Positions 34,391-47,451 of a stretch of DNA of 64,000 bases are shown one piece after another. The notes beneath the pieces were generated by a model. The model saw only the letters and a program-made list of their open reading frames with translations. It did no database searches and was not told where the DNA came from. The position numbers and the translations under genes were made by a program. Source of the stretch: Endocalyx cinctus (taxonomy: Eukaryota; Ascomycota; Sordariomycetes; Amphisphaeriales; Apiosporaceae); NCBI GenBank assembly GCA_001600455.1, contig BCKC01000005.1:930001-994000 (forward strand), written 5' to 3'. Each line of letters opens with the position of its first letter. Position 1 is the first letter of the stretch.

Positions 34391-35298
34391 ATGGAGTGTT
34401 ATGCTACTCAGTCGGAAGGTGTATTAGAGACTAGAGATGACGGTTATATCTACACCTCTCCCGTAGACACGATCAACGGATCTTTCTCCTTCCCGAGGAC
34501 TTATCCGCTAACATTTCGTGAAACTTCTACCATCAATATAACATGGAGTACAAAGTATGAGACCATCAACTTGTACTACTACCAGAAAGAGGATGTGGCG
34601 ACCTCGATCCAATTGTCGAGTAAGTTTATACATAATAAGATCGCAATAACCGAGTCAGTTGTATCAGTCTAACCGACTAACCCACCCTTTCAACAGCCAA
34701 TCAAGCAACAGAATGGTACCAATGGGAGGTACAGTCGTCCTCAACAAATCTCACCGACCCGTTCGTGTTTCGTATAGTCAACGCGGAGGGCACCGTAGAA
34801 GAGAAAACGCAGGGCGGATTCTGGAGCACGAGTTTCTACATCAGCCGTGACGAGACCTCCTCGAGTAGCACGTCGTCCTCCGCGACAAGTACATCCACTT
34901 CAGCATCCACTTCCACATCACCTACGACTTCTGAGGCATCGCCGTCCGAAACGGCGGGTGCGACCACCGGCAGCTCTCTGAGCACCGGCGCTATAGCCGG
35001 TATTTCCGTCGCGGCGGCCCTCGTCTTCATTGCCCTCGCTTTCGGGGCCTTCTGGTTCTTACGGCGGAAGCGCAACCGAGGACAGCCCGTACCGACGTCA
35101 GATCCCTCTCCTCACCCGCTACCTGCCGGTATGGCGGCATATAATGCTCCTATGGGACATAATCCTAATATGTATCCGCCGCAATGGTACGACCCTTCGA
35201 AAGGACATTCTCCGCAGCCTTCGGAGATGTACCAGCAACCGGCCGAGTTAGCTCATACTACTTATTATCATGAATTACCCCCAAATCCGCAACGATAA
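34391..35298 (+). CDS. Ser/Thr-rich single-pass membrane protein (5' end uncertain)
   Basis: Two visible exons (34391-34619, 34697-35298) over a 77-bp intron (GTAAGT...ACAG) give about 276 aa from the first in-frame ATG. The ectodomain has FPRTYPLTFRETSTINITW, NLYYYQKED and a family-like WEVQSSSTNLTDPFVFRIVN. It is followed by a ~50-residue Ser/Thr-rich stalk, one membrane segment (AIAGISVAAALVFIALAFGA), a basic RRKRNR stop-transfer and a Pro/Tyr-rich cytosolic tail. This is the layout of fungal cell-wall sensor-like or mucin-like surface proteins. No signal peptide is encoded after the chosen ATG, and the frame is open upstream through a possible CAG acceptor at 34361-34363. A 5' exon is therefore probably missing from this model. 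Confidence 0.62.
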
Positions 35299-35802
35299 AA
35301 AAAATCAAATCCGTTCAGTATTCACATGTTACATGTGTAAAGGCGCCGGGGAGTTTTTTGAATTCCGGGAAATTATTGGTACAACTTCAGAATGGGGTTA
35401 TGTGCAATTCCAGTCGCAGCGTGCTTGGTTCCAAAACTTTATTTAATCGTCTTCTGTTTTGCTGTATATAGAATATTCAAAGAATACCCTGTTTTTGTTT
35501 CCTATGCATCATAGATTCATGATCTTCTTTCCTTCCGACTGGTTACCTGTTTTTACCATCCGTTTATTATTGAAGGCATTTGATTATTAGTAGCTAGGGA
35601 TTAGTTACCAACCGCTATATCAGCTCTACCTCGAAATGAATTGTCTAAGTAATCATCAGCCTAGGTGTAGCAAAGGTACTTGTAAACAGCAATATCCAAG
35701 GAGGCGAGTTATGAAACTACTTGTCAAATACACAACTAATTCATCCGTGCTTACTCGAACGTTGCTCTGCATGAACCCTTCGAATCCCTTGCCTTACGAT
35801 TG

Positions 35803-35837
<35 letters not shown>

Positions 35838-36127
35838 TTGAAACTTTCCGAGGGTTCGCAGGTTGCGCGACCTTGAAAAAAACGTGCCGAGGTTTATTTC
35901 CCCGCAAAACTTCTCGGTATTCCTTATACCAACAGTCGTTACTAACAAGTACGCAGAGGCCAACTGCAGCAACGAGCATTTACTTGAAAAAGAAAATATA
36001 TTCCCAACTAATCCCAAAATAATTCTTTAATTTCCTAATTGTTCTTTTTATCTACCGAAATTCGAGTCTCCGTGATAAGTTAAATATTTGCGTACAGGAA
36101 TAATAGATATTATCCGCCCATTCAAAA
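35299..36127. other. Intergenic region with long poly-A tract
   Basis: 829 bp between two plus-strand genes. The main feature is a run of 33 A at 35803-35835. Confidence 0.55.
35803..35835. repeat. Poly-A tract (33 nt)
   Basis: The longest homopolymer of the window, about 300 bp upstream of the acyl-CoA dehydrogenase start. Confidence 0.85.
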
Positions 36128-37647
36128 ATGTCAGCACCGATTCCATTCTCCGAGCCGTCTTGGTTGATGGGGTTACCATCTCCATACTTCAAAGAGACGC
36201 ACAAGCGATGGCAAGCCGCCATCCGTCAATTCATCCAAAAGACCCTCATCGATCACGCGATCGAGTGGGACAAGGAGGAGACCGTGCCCGAGCACGTGTT
36301 CGCCGAGTTCGCCGCCGCCAACATGCTCCTCCCGGCTTTACCGGCGCCGCTGCCGGTCGAGTGGCTCAAGCGTCTCGGCATACGCGAGCTCCTGGGCGGG
36401 CTCAAGGTCGAGGACTTCGATTACCTGCACTCCCTCATCTTCGCCGACGAGATGGCTCGCGCCGGAATCGCCGGCCCCGGCGCTAGCCTCACCACGGGCG
36501 TCGCTTTCGGTGTCCCGCCTATCCTGAAGTTCGGTAGTAAAGAGCTTCAGGAACGCTTCTTGCCGGAGCTTCTGGCTTGCAAGAAGAGGTCCTGCATCGC
36601 TATCACGGAGCCGGACGCCGGTAGCGACGTGGCGGGGATCACTACGACGGCCGTCAAGAGCAAAGACGGTAAATATTACATAATAAATGGCACAAAGAAA
36701 TGGTGAGTTCTCAAAAATTTTTTTTTTTTTTTTTTTTTTTTTTGAAAAGATGCGATTATTATAGATTTTTGCGTCATTCCCATTATATCCACTCACGATG
36801 TTTCTTCCCGCAGGATCACAAATGGTATCTGGACCGATTACTCTTCAATGGCCGTGCGAACGGGTCCACCCGGGTCCGGCGCCGCCGGTCTCAGCATGAT
36901 CGTCGTCCCCCTCAAAGGGTACCCGGGAGTCAGCATGCGGCGCCTCAAGGTATCCGGCCAAGTATCCGCCGGCACGACGTACATCGAGCTAGACGACGTC
37001 AAAGTGCCGGTCGAGAACGTGATCGGGCAGGAAGGTATGGGGATGCGGTACATCATGACCAACTTCAACCACGAGCGCCTGAGCATAGCCGTGGGCACGA
37101 CGCGGCAGGCCCGCGTCGCGCTCTCGGCCGCCTTCGAGTACGTCATGAAGCGCGAGGCCTTCGGGAAGCCGCTCGTGGAGCAGCCCGTCGTGCGCCACCG
37201 CCTGGCCAAGGCCGGCGCTTTGCTCGAGAGCCAGTGGGCCTGGGTCGAGCAGTTCGGGTACCAGATGACCCAGATGAAGAAGGACGACGCGGATCGCGAA
37301 TTGGGCGGCATGACCGGTTTGTTGAAGGCGCAGGCTGGTATGGTCTTGCGGGAATGTGCCGACACGGCGATGCTCCTTTTTGGTGGTAATGGTTATACAA
37401 GGAGTGGTCAGGGTGAATTAATCGAAAGTAAGTGCAACATCCCTTTCTTATTTTTTATTTATTTCCAGAATCACCTATCTCTTTGTAGTTATTCTTACCA
37501 TATCCGTGTACAGTGATCTACCGCGAAGTTCCAGGCTCCAGAATTCCAGGAGGTTCAGAAGATGTCTTGCTAGATCTTGCTGTGCGACAATTAGTGAAGC
37601 TCTTCAAGGCAAAAACGAAAGCTTTGGAACCGAGTCCTAAGATATAA
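36128..37647 (+). CDS. Acyl-CoA dehydrogenase family protein
   Basis: Three exons (36128-36702, 36814-37427, 37514-37647) encode about 440 aa. The first intron (111 bp) carries a 26-nt T run and the second is 86 bp. The joins give GTKKWITNGIWTDYSS and GELIEMIYREVPG. ACAD signatures are present: CIAITEPDAGSDVAGI (flavin-binding region), GQEGMGMRYIMTNFNHERL, KREAFGKPLVEQPVVRHRLA and LFGGNGYTRSG. The enzyme oxidises an acyl-CoA to the 2-enoyl form using FAD. In medium-chain enzymes the catalytic base sits in a YEGT-type motif, and the equivalent segment here reads IPGGSED, so that Glu is absent. Some ACAD subgroups place the base elsewhere, so this need not mean inactivity. It lacks a clear mitochondrial presequence. 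The gene is convergent with the SDR, 128 bp away. Confidence 0.88.
36718..36743. repeat. Intronic poly-T tract (26 nt)
   Basis: Lies inside the first intron of the acyl-CoA dehydrogenase gene, close after the GTGAGT donor. Confidence 0.85.
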
Positions 37648-37775
37648 AAGTTGCGCAAACGTCTGAAAATATATAAAGAGAATCATAGGGTGATAAAGTG
37701 AGATAAACAGTGATCTCCCAGTCAGCGGATGCCACGAAGATAGGATCAATTCATATTTGTATATGCATTAGATGT

Positions 37776-38683
37776 TTAGTATAAAGCCCAGCCCTGCGTA
37801 TTACCGAGTTAGTTAGTATTTGTAATAGCAGGAAATGAAAGACGAAGAGTGTCATTACTTACGCCACTAGCACTTATAGATTGTCCGGTAATCCATGCAC
37901 CATCTTTACCCGCTAAACCAGCGACAACATTCGCCACCTCCTCTATAGTACCGAGGCGGTTCTGCAGCGGCGTGGTCGCCTTTTGCATGTTCACTATATC
38001 CTGAGGTATGTTGTCCAGTAATTCGCTCTGTACCGGGCCTGGATTTACACAGTTGACAGTTGTGCCGTTTCCACCTAGTTCGGCAGCCCAACACCGGGTT
38101 AGCCCCTCGAGCGCCGCCTTAGCTGAGCAGTACAAGCTCAGTCCCTTAAACGCGGCACGGGCGCCCACGGAGCCGATGTTGATTATGCGTCCACCGGCGT
38201 TGAGGTAAGGTAAGAGGGCCTGAGTGAGGAGAATGGGGGCGCGAACGTTGAGGTCGTAGACCGTGTCGTAGTCTTCAACTTCGATCTGTCCTAATGTCTT
38301 GACCCTTTCCACGCCTGCATTGTTGACGATTATGTCGACGTGAAAGTCGTTACCTAGCCACTCGCGTATGCCGGACACAAGCTTTTCGGGCCCATCGAGT
38401 TGACTCAGGTCCCCGCGGAATGCACGTGCCGACGCCTTGGAAGGAAAACTGCTGATCTGCTTGATACTGTCCTGCACGCGGGACTCGCTGCGAGAAGAGA
38501 CGTATGTCAGGGCTACCTGCGTACATCGTGAGCTTACCGATAACTAGAATAAGAGATGGTAATTTTGACACATACAGTTGCTCCTCGTTTAGCTAGTTCT
38601 AATGCAATTCCTTCGCCAATACCTCTAGACGCCCCCGTCACGACGGCGACTTTCCCCTGAAGCGGAAATTCGTAGCTCGACAT
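37776..38683 (-). CDS. Short-chain dehydrogenase/reductase
   Basis: Three exons (38683-38576, 38516-37863, 37793-37776) encode about 259 aa. The first intron (59 bp) uses GTATGT. The second (69 bp) has a GTAAGT donor, a TACTAACTAAC branch region and an ACGCAG acceptor, and leads to an 18-bp last exon coding GWALY after SISASG. That C-terminus is normal for FabG-like SDRs. Without this splice the frame would run on into an unrelated tail. Motifs are [10 protein letters not shown] (cofactor), [20 protein letters not shown] with catalytic Ser, YCSAK (Tyr/Lys pair) and NPGPV. NADP(H) use is likely from family position, but the substrate is unknown. The gene shares its orientation with the GH30 gene and is convergent with the acyl-CoA dehydrogenase. 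Confidence 0.9.
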
Positions 38684-39223
38684 TTTGGAATTAATTTAAG
38701 TTGATAGAATCGTGTAACTATCATGATGATAATTACATAACAATCCTATTCGCTAACCATTCAATTTATACTAAATAATATTTACCATGGAATTATATCG
38801 ACTTACTTACCTTCTACATATGTCGTGACGTACACTCATTAGGATCGGGGATTGGGTATCGGCGTTAAGCGATCGTGAAGACAGAACACCGAAGTCATAT
38901 CACGTATATGTTTCAAAAGAAGACGCCAAGACACTTCTAAATCATCATACGGGGCTCAGACAACCGTCATTATGGCATAACAGGCTTAGCCAAGATATTG
39001 AGGGGTTTAATTCGTAGGTATTACGGCTCATAGGACGAACACCTAACACCGAAATCCACACATAATACTTCAGTACTATTTCGGTCTTAAAGGTGGATGT
39101 TTCAAATAGTAAAAGCTACACATATATGCATTGAGTCTACTACCGTTATTTTGGGATTAGTTGAAGATGATCTTGGTATATTTACTATAGAAACCTTCAA
39201 GTTTACACTCCGCTTCACTCCTT
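38684..39223. other. Intergenic spacer
   Basis: 540 bp of AT-rich DNA between the SDR start and the GH30 3' end. Nothing coding is seen. Confidence 0.5.
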
Positions 39224-41303
<2,080 letters not shown>

Positions 41304-43431
41304 TCAGGCAATAGGAGCCAGCACCAGAACCACCCATTCAAATTTGCCCTCGGGATTCATCATCGGAGTCCAGTGACTAATAAACTTTTCTTGCTTAGAA
41401 TTGCCCTTAGATAACCATCTATCGGCTTTCGAAAAAGTGTTTCCGTGACCGTTACTACCCTCCATACCCGCGGTATACGGCCTAACGCTGCCGACGCTCC
41501 GCCGTCTCTCGACCATGGTGGCACGGTTGACATCCATGGCGATTTCCACGTAGGTTGGCTTACCGCACTCGGTCCTCTCGCGGATGAGAGATTTGAAGGA
41601 TTTAGTTACCGAGGGCGAGTTGGCCTTATGCGACAGTAAGTGGAAAATATCCTCGTCTACATTGTCGGCGCGAAGGCCGAGGAGCTCTGTTACGGACTCC
41701 GAGCACAGTACCACTTGTATTTTCATAATCTGCTTTTTACGTGAGCTGGAGGTTGCAGGTGCTTTCTGCCAGCTCGGTGGCTCGCATACGGGATCGCATT
41801 GCAGAAGCATGTGGTAGCAGTACGTCGTGGCAGAGGCTGGCGGAATAATTGGTCGCTGCTGAAATCGTTGGTTTGGGAGGCGGTCTAACGTTCCCACTGT
41901 AGACTCGGAACTCTCTGAGTAAAGGGATGCCGTGGCGCTGCCCTTTGACCTTCGGATCTGGAGAAATCGGGTGCTAGGGTTCGAGCCCTGAGAGCCCTCT
42001 CGACTATGCATGCCAACCTCTCTCTCCGGTTTGGGTTCGGATGACCTCATCTTCCAGGACGGATGATCGTGCGCATCACTCGTACCATTTTCGGCAGTGG
42101 CGCTATTCGCATTACCCCCTTGAAGTAGGCGTAAAAAATCTTTCTTGTCATTGATACAATCTGAAAAGTTGATCTGGCCACCGAGCCAATACTTCAAGAC
42201 GCCTGATTGGCACTTTAGGGGGTATAAGAACAGCATATTCCAGAACGGCGTCCCATCCTTTCGGTAATTGACCAAAAGTTCGACAATCTCTCGCTGCTGT
42301 TCCATACCGTCGCGAATGCGCTTGACGGCGTCAAAATTGGTAAATTGGCCCTGTAAGAAGCTGCAGCTTTGAGACATGATATCCTTGAGCGAATACCCCG
42401 TCATAACAAGAAACGTGTCCGTGACCGCAACCAAATCGTTGGTCGTCGTTGATGCATCTGTGAGACAAAAGCTTTCGCCCAAACCAGGAAATTCCAGTTT
42501 GGAGGTTGCCATCGTGGCACTTCTCCCTAGAGCGACTGAAGCGCATCGGGCGAGCCGGGTCTTCACGAAACCCGGAAATATATTGGCGGCCATCCTCCTC
42601 TCAATGTATGACTTTGGTTCTAAAAATAGCGATTCTAAGCTAGGGAGCATGGAATGCGCAATACGCTTGATGTCGGTAGTAAGTGCTCTCGATAGCATCG
42701 ACGGAAGCTTCAGAGGGTGAGGTGCGGCTGCGGCGATGAAGGATGTCGAGATTCCTGTCAAAATACCAGCTATACCGTTTGTAGCTTCAGCATACTCTCC
42801 GATCTACAAGAAGGGAAACAACCCAAACAGTTAGTCCTCTGCGCTCGCCAATAATAGACTGCTGTCTTTGGTCTAACATAATGGAAAGTATGCCTTTACG
42901 AACACTTAATAAGAACTCGAGATCATCTTCACAACCCATCTGCCTACAGTACTTCATCAAAAACCAGCTCACGGCGGAGTCGTCCATCGCCAGCTGAAAA
43001 GATTCTTTGTCCAGAATATCCAGGAATGGCATAGTAGGCGAGAGCGAGCTCGTAGTCCATGACATGGTCCGGTGGGTGGAAGGAGATATGCTATGAGCGA
43101 TGCTGACGGTGTCCTCTTCGAGCGTCTCATCGTGAAAGGAGGGGTTGAATGAGGCCGGCCGGCCGGACCTCTGATAATCAATATACTGACTTAATGCTGA
43201 TTCGTTGGTATGCCCCATAAGACCTGAATTACTTCTCAACCGCAGTGCTAGCCGGTCGCTCAGTGGAGGGGAACTTTGTGGTATTGGCGGCGGAGAGATC
43301 ATACGCGGCAGCGGTGGTGTGGGGTTTATGGCGCTGAAGTTCATCGTGATGACGGGAGAGCTTCGTCTCCGGTGCTCGTATTCGCTCTGGAGCCCCATTG
43401 ACCGCGTTCGGTCAAAAGTACGGTCCACCAT
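41304..43431 (-). CDS. RGS-LOV protein (G-protein regulator fused to a flavin blue-light sensor domain)
   Basis: Two exons (43431-42904, 42803-41304) give about 675 aa. The intron (100 bp) has a strong CTAAC/pyrimidine/TAG 3' end but a weak GTTCGT donor; a GTAAAG donor at 42899 with a different acceptor is the alternative. A Pro/Ser-rich leader (1-115) precedes an RGS domain (about 120-260: PFLDILDKESFQLAMDD, AVSWFLMKYCRQMGCEDDL, SMLPSLESLFLEPKSYIERR). A LOV-type PAS domain follows (about 285-395). The photo-adduct cysteine is present (Cys323 in QSCSFLQG), with the flavin-contacting Asn355 and Asn365 (NYRKDGTPFWN) and Gln386 (GGQIN). A ~280-residue C-terminal region is conserved-looking around TYCYHMLLQCDP. 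Fungal RGS-LOV proteins such as BcLOV4 of Botrytis bind membrane lipids on blue light; light-controlled G-alpha regulation here is inferred. Confidence 0.87.
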
Positions 43432-44553
43432 CCTGACCGTCTTCTTCCACCGGCAATGCAGTTACTAGCAATCGAGAAGAAAGCGATTGATACTTCGCGG
43501 AGGAACGCGAGAAATCGATGGCAATCGAGTTTGCGTCGACAAAAAAAGCTTTGATAAAGTTAATAAGGCCGTCCCAACAGCTCCTTGATACATTAACGCG
43601 CCTATAAACGGCGGTGGCGACATGTTGGTTTGGAGAAGAGAAAAGGAGTAGTTCTTGACGTATAACTGTAATAAATTATGACAGTCCTATCTAGGCATCG
43701 TTTCTTTTATCATCACCTCAAAGACCATCAGATGATTTGCCGGAATTAGTAGTTGGTCTATAGTGTCCGCTGTATGACTCGACGATCCGATCTATCTGGA
43801 CACCATCGACGCGCCGTCTAGTGAAATAGGACTAAATCGAGGGGAAAAGTGGATGTTAGCACGATAGCTCTCCGGATTGCATGTGGTATTCTACAGTTAA
43901 AGGCAGCAAAGCTCCTGTCGATGCTCCCTCAGATGGGCTAGAGTCGGGACATTTGATTAATACGCATGTCGAGTTCGATCCATTTCCACCAGCGAACCTG
44001 CATACAGTAGAATTCGATCTAGAAGACAGGGCAGAACCAAACTTTCTTGCACAAACCGGCCCCTTAGAGCTGTTAGTTAGCTTTAAGATTTGTTTGCCCG
44101 AGTAATTATCGAGAGCTGACTCGAATCAAAATCACTATGATATAAGAACGTTTAGAAACCCAATAATCTGGAGAAGCCATTAATTCCAACTCTTTCTGTT
44201 GTAGAGTGATCATCTCTTTTTTGAATGATCAGTTATATACTACGTGAGTTTGTGGCGAAAATAGGCATCTTTTCTAGTATCAGAAACATCGAATTTTATG
44301 TATCTCATCGAAAGTGATCAAAAAGAATGCAATTTATAATTTGCTTAGTTACGCTGTAGTGCACCTAGGAAATGAGTCGTACTAACTGTCCGGAACTTGT
44401 TCCGCCCGTGCATTGGTAGAGTTTGAAGTCTTAATTATAGAATGTAGATTTGTCGTGTAAGCTGAGGTTGTGAGTCGAAAATGGCTTGGGTATAAGTCTT
44501 TCAAGACAGTCGTATATAATTATGAAAATATAAGTACGGTAACACGTGATGTG
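43432..44553. other. Intergenic region
   Basis: 1.1 kb upstream of the RGS-LOV gene and downstream of EXO5. It is mostly AT-rich. One 74-aa plus-strand frame is listed separately. Confidence 0.5.
43881..44105 (+). CDS. Possible small hypothetical protein
   Basis: An isolated 74-aa frame starting MWYSTVKGSKAPVD and ending ELLVSFKICLPE, rich in Asp, Glu and Pro. It does not overlap a recognised gene, and its composition is more protein-like than nearby chance frames. No domain, signal peptide or splice extension is recognised. It may well be chance. Confidence 0.2.
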   Translation: MWYSTVKGSKAPVDAPSDGLESGHLINTHVEFDPFPPANLHTVEFDLEDRAEPNFLAQTGPLELLVSFKICLPE

Positions 44554-46341
44554 TCATATAGAAATCTTTGTTTTTCGTTTCTTCAACATTAACTCGACTT
44601 CTTTACCTTTACGCCATTCGCACCCTTCAGAGAATTCACAGAACCTGCACTTATAACCAGCCTCCTCGAGGGGGACTCCCTCGGCTTTTCTCTGTCCATT
44701 CCACCACTCTAAGTTACGATCTAGATATGCACTTAGAGCTTCCGGGTCATTTGGGAAAGAGTTGTTTCCAATAATACGACCGTCATCTCGGTGTCGATAC
44801 TGAACAGCTAGGAGTTCGCTTATCGAATTGGCACCGTCCGGGAAAGATTCTTTTAACTCAGCCTCGAGCAATGGCACCATTTGCTTAATTGATCGATACC
44901 GAAGCAGATCGGTGGGAGGGGGGGTTTGAGATGGGATTCCTGGCAATGAATCTGCAGATGCACCGCCTTCCTGGGGTACCGAAACGGAAGATACCTCTCT
45001 TACTTCTGAATTAGCGTCGTAGAAAACCTCATCATGAAGCTCACCCATCTGTGCCATAAAAGCATCCGAAAATCGAGCTTCGGAGTTAAGTCCGTACCGC
45101 TCAAATATAGCAAAGTAGTCTACTTGACCTGCGGCCATATTTCCCAGAAGTTGGTGATAAAGAAATAACTGGACTCTCGTGGGCCGTAGAGATGGACCAC
45201 TCGGCAACCTATCTGTGCCGCGGGTCTTGACATCAGTTAAGTATACTTTTTTCGGCCGAGGCTTCAAAAAGTCGACGATGGAAGGCTGGTTTCTACCGCC
45301 TTTCTGGCTTGATTTGGCTATTTCTAGTTCCTCTTCAAAGCTTGGATTCGGGCTCTCATACCCGATATGGTCGATGATACCATTTATTACCTGACCCTTG
45401 TACATTCCCCATACGTCAAGCTCTCTGGTCATTCCAGTCTCGCGCAGGGTTCGTAGGCCTTGAACGACATTCCATAGTCGCAGGGCAAATCCCTCCTCCT
45501 TGGTAGTGATGTCGACTTGAACGGCAGTGTGAGTTTCGTCTTCCAATTTTTGATGCACCACTGAACCGCCTTTCATAGCAGCCGTCCTGGTTTTTCTGCC
45601 ACCCGGGAGAAGGGTGAGGGTATACCAATACTGCAGCTCACACCAGGCACCTGACGCTAGGTCAGACACGGAAAACGGTTTGCGCGGGAAGGTTCGAAAA
45701 CGTTGTAAGGGGGATCTGGTGTCCTCGTTGGACTTAGCCGGCCGTGACGTCGAGTGATCGGATTCGGGTTCAGGAGCGGAGGTTTTCTGATCGTCGATGC
45801 TAGCAAGAGCATTACTTACTAGACGCTATCAGCATGTCAGACGCCTTGACATATTTTCAAATGCGCTGGAACTAGAAGACTTACGATCCGGGTACCGGAT
45901 ATTATCCAACGGCGCTGATCGTGTAACCCGGAAGCTGTTCCGGATTGGTGTAGAGATCTTTTCAATAGCCGATGAAATGGAATCCGTTGATGAAGAGAGG
46001 TCATCAAACTCGCGGGATATTGGTGGCTCATCCTTACTAGAGGTTTCATCGACGAGCGGGTTAGACGTAAAGAGACCGGCCGCGATGGCTGCATCGAGAT
46101 CGGCTTGAATGGAAGAGTGGTCGACAGGCGGATCTCTTCCAGGCAAATCAGAGGTCGATATAGGTCGCGTCTCGGTGTTGGCGGGTTTATTGTTGGTATT
46201 CTCATCCCCTACGTTATTAAGAAGATGTTGAATGATATTTTCCTCTTCAACCGAAAAATCAGAGCCATAGTCACTATCATTCAGGCCAACATCATTACAT
46301 AAGGTAGAGAGAGTGGTGGAATTGGCGGATGTAGTGGCCAT
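44554..46341 (-). CDS. EXO5: Exonuclease V (Fe-S cluster single-strand DNA exonuclease)
   Basis: Two exons (46341-45885, 45818-44554) over a 66-bp intron (GTAAGT...TCTAG) encode about 573 aa. The first ~190 residues are Ser/Asp-rich and poorly conserved. The nuclease domain begins around FPRKPFSVSDLASGAWCELQ. The four cysteines expected for the 4Fe-4S cluster are Cys212 (GAWCEL) and Cys543, Cys546 and Cys552 (KCRFCEFSEGCEW). Between them the PD-(D/E)XK core shows VINGIIDHIGYE and KVYLTDVKTRGTDRLPS (Asp...Asp-x-Lys). Exo5/Dem1 proteins degrade single-stranded DNA from ends; the yeast enzyme is mitochondrial and the human one nuclear. No clear mitochondrial presequence is visible here, so location is open. 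Confidence 0.93.
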
Positions 46342-47451
46342 ACGAACGAAATGTTAGATCATGAGATAAACCAAATCAAATACGTAAGGTATGGACGACT
46401 AGGGAGAAGAACAAGAAAATTCATAAAGTCATAACTCATCACTTTTGGATGGTAGAAAACATATTTCAAAAGAAATCAAGAAAAAAGAAATATATGTGAA
46501 AAGGAATTAATTCATTATCTAAAAGCAATATGAGAGAGAAAGAGACTCGAGTTATCTTGACGCGTACATATCAATAATTTCTACCTAATGAGCTCGGAAA
46601 TGTTATCTCCAGGACTTTTCCATCGCGGGGTCACATGAGTTTGCTCTCTAATGCGACAGTGGAAATAGGCATCAATTAAAAGCCATATTCAGAGAGGTAC
46701 AGAGTAGCCGAGTAAGTAGGAGTAGGCAGGCACTTAGCTAGGTACTTAGGCAGCTCAGGGTGTGAAATAATACTTAATACTGTATTATATTGTGGCTGTG
46801 TAATGGTACAAATTATCTACACCAAACAGGCAGATAGGCTGGGGATAGGAGGGCTGTCGGTTAGTATTAAGTAGCCCGTATTAATGGCTGCTATGGCTGT
46901 ACAGCTCTGATAGTATGGTTAATGTTACAAGCATGTATCATGATTGATGTTTAATCTAACAAGCAGCCTGGAACTTAGACTTCTTCTGTTCTGGAAAAGA
47001 CCCATGGATGGATATTATTAGATACCGCCCTGTGCATTAGGACCTGGATTTCCCGCGACCTCCTGCCCCTGATGTTAATACGACAATGCCCCCCCCCCAA
47101 GAAAGTGACTTCGTTTAGAATGCATGCTAGGCTTGTCTCATTCGAGGTACTTTAAAAAAACACTTAGGATGAGTGTTTACCGTTTTTCAAGCGGTGCCAG
47201 GCTGACGATGCTAAATAATCGTTTGAAACGATACTTCTACGTTAGAAAGATCCACTTACCTTTCCAGTATGATTTAGTATGTGATTCTAGGCAGACGCAT
47301 TGTAGGTATTAAATATGAATGCCGGATATATTCCATTCTCACTTCGATCTACCTACAATCAATCAATTTGAATTATACCCTTATTGAAACATATCAATCA
47401 GCGTTGCATGTCGTCGCTTCAAGTATCCCCCCTTCGTAATCTCCTTTCGAC
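46342..47451. other. Divergent intergenic region (EXO5 / F-box-TM gene)
   Basis: 1.1 kb between divergent starts. It is AT-rich, with a run of about nine C at 47090-47098. No gene is recognised. Confidence 0.5.

Noticed and set aside
36700..37400. Overlapping frames on both strands inside the acyl-CoA dehydrogenase
   Set aside because: Arg-rich shadows of the real exon 2; they also include the intronic poly-T as poly-Phe.
37809..37862. SDR C-terminal tail [17 protein letters not shown]
   Set aside because: It is intron sequence with GTAAGT, a TACTAAC branch and AG. The spliced tail GWALY fits the family.
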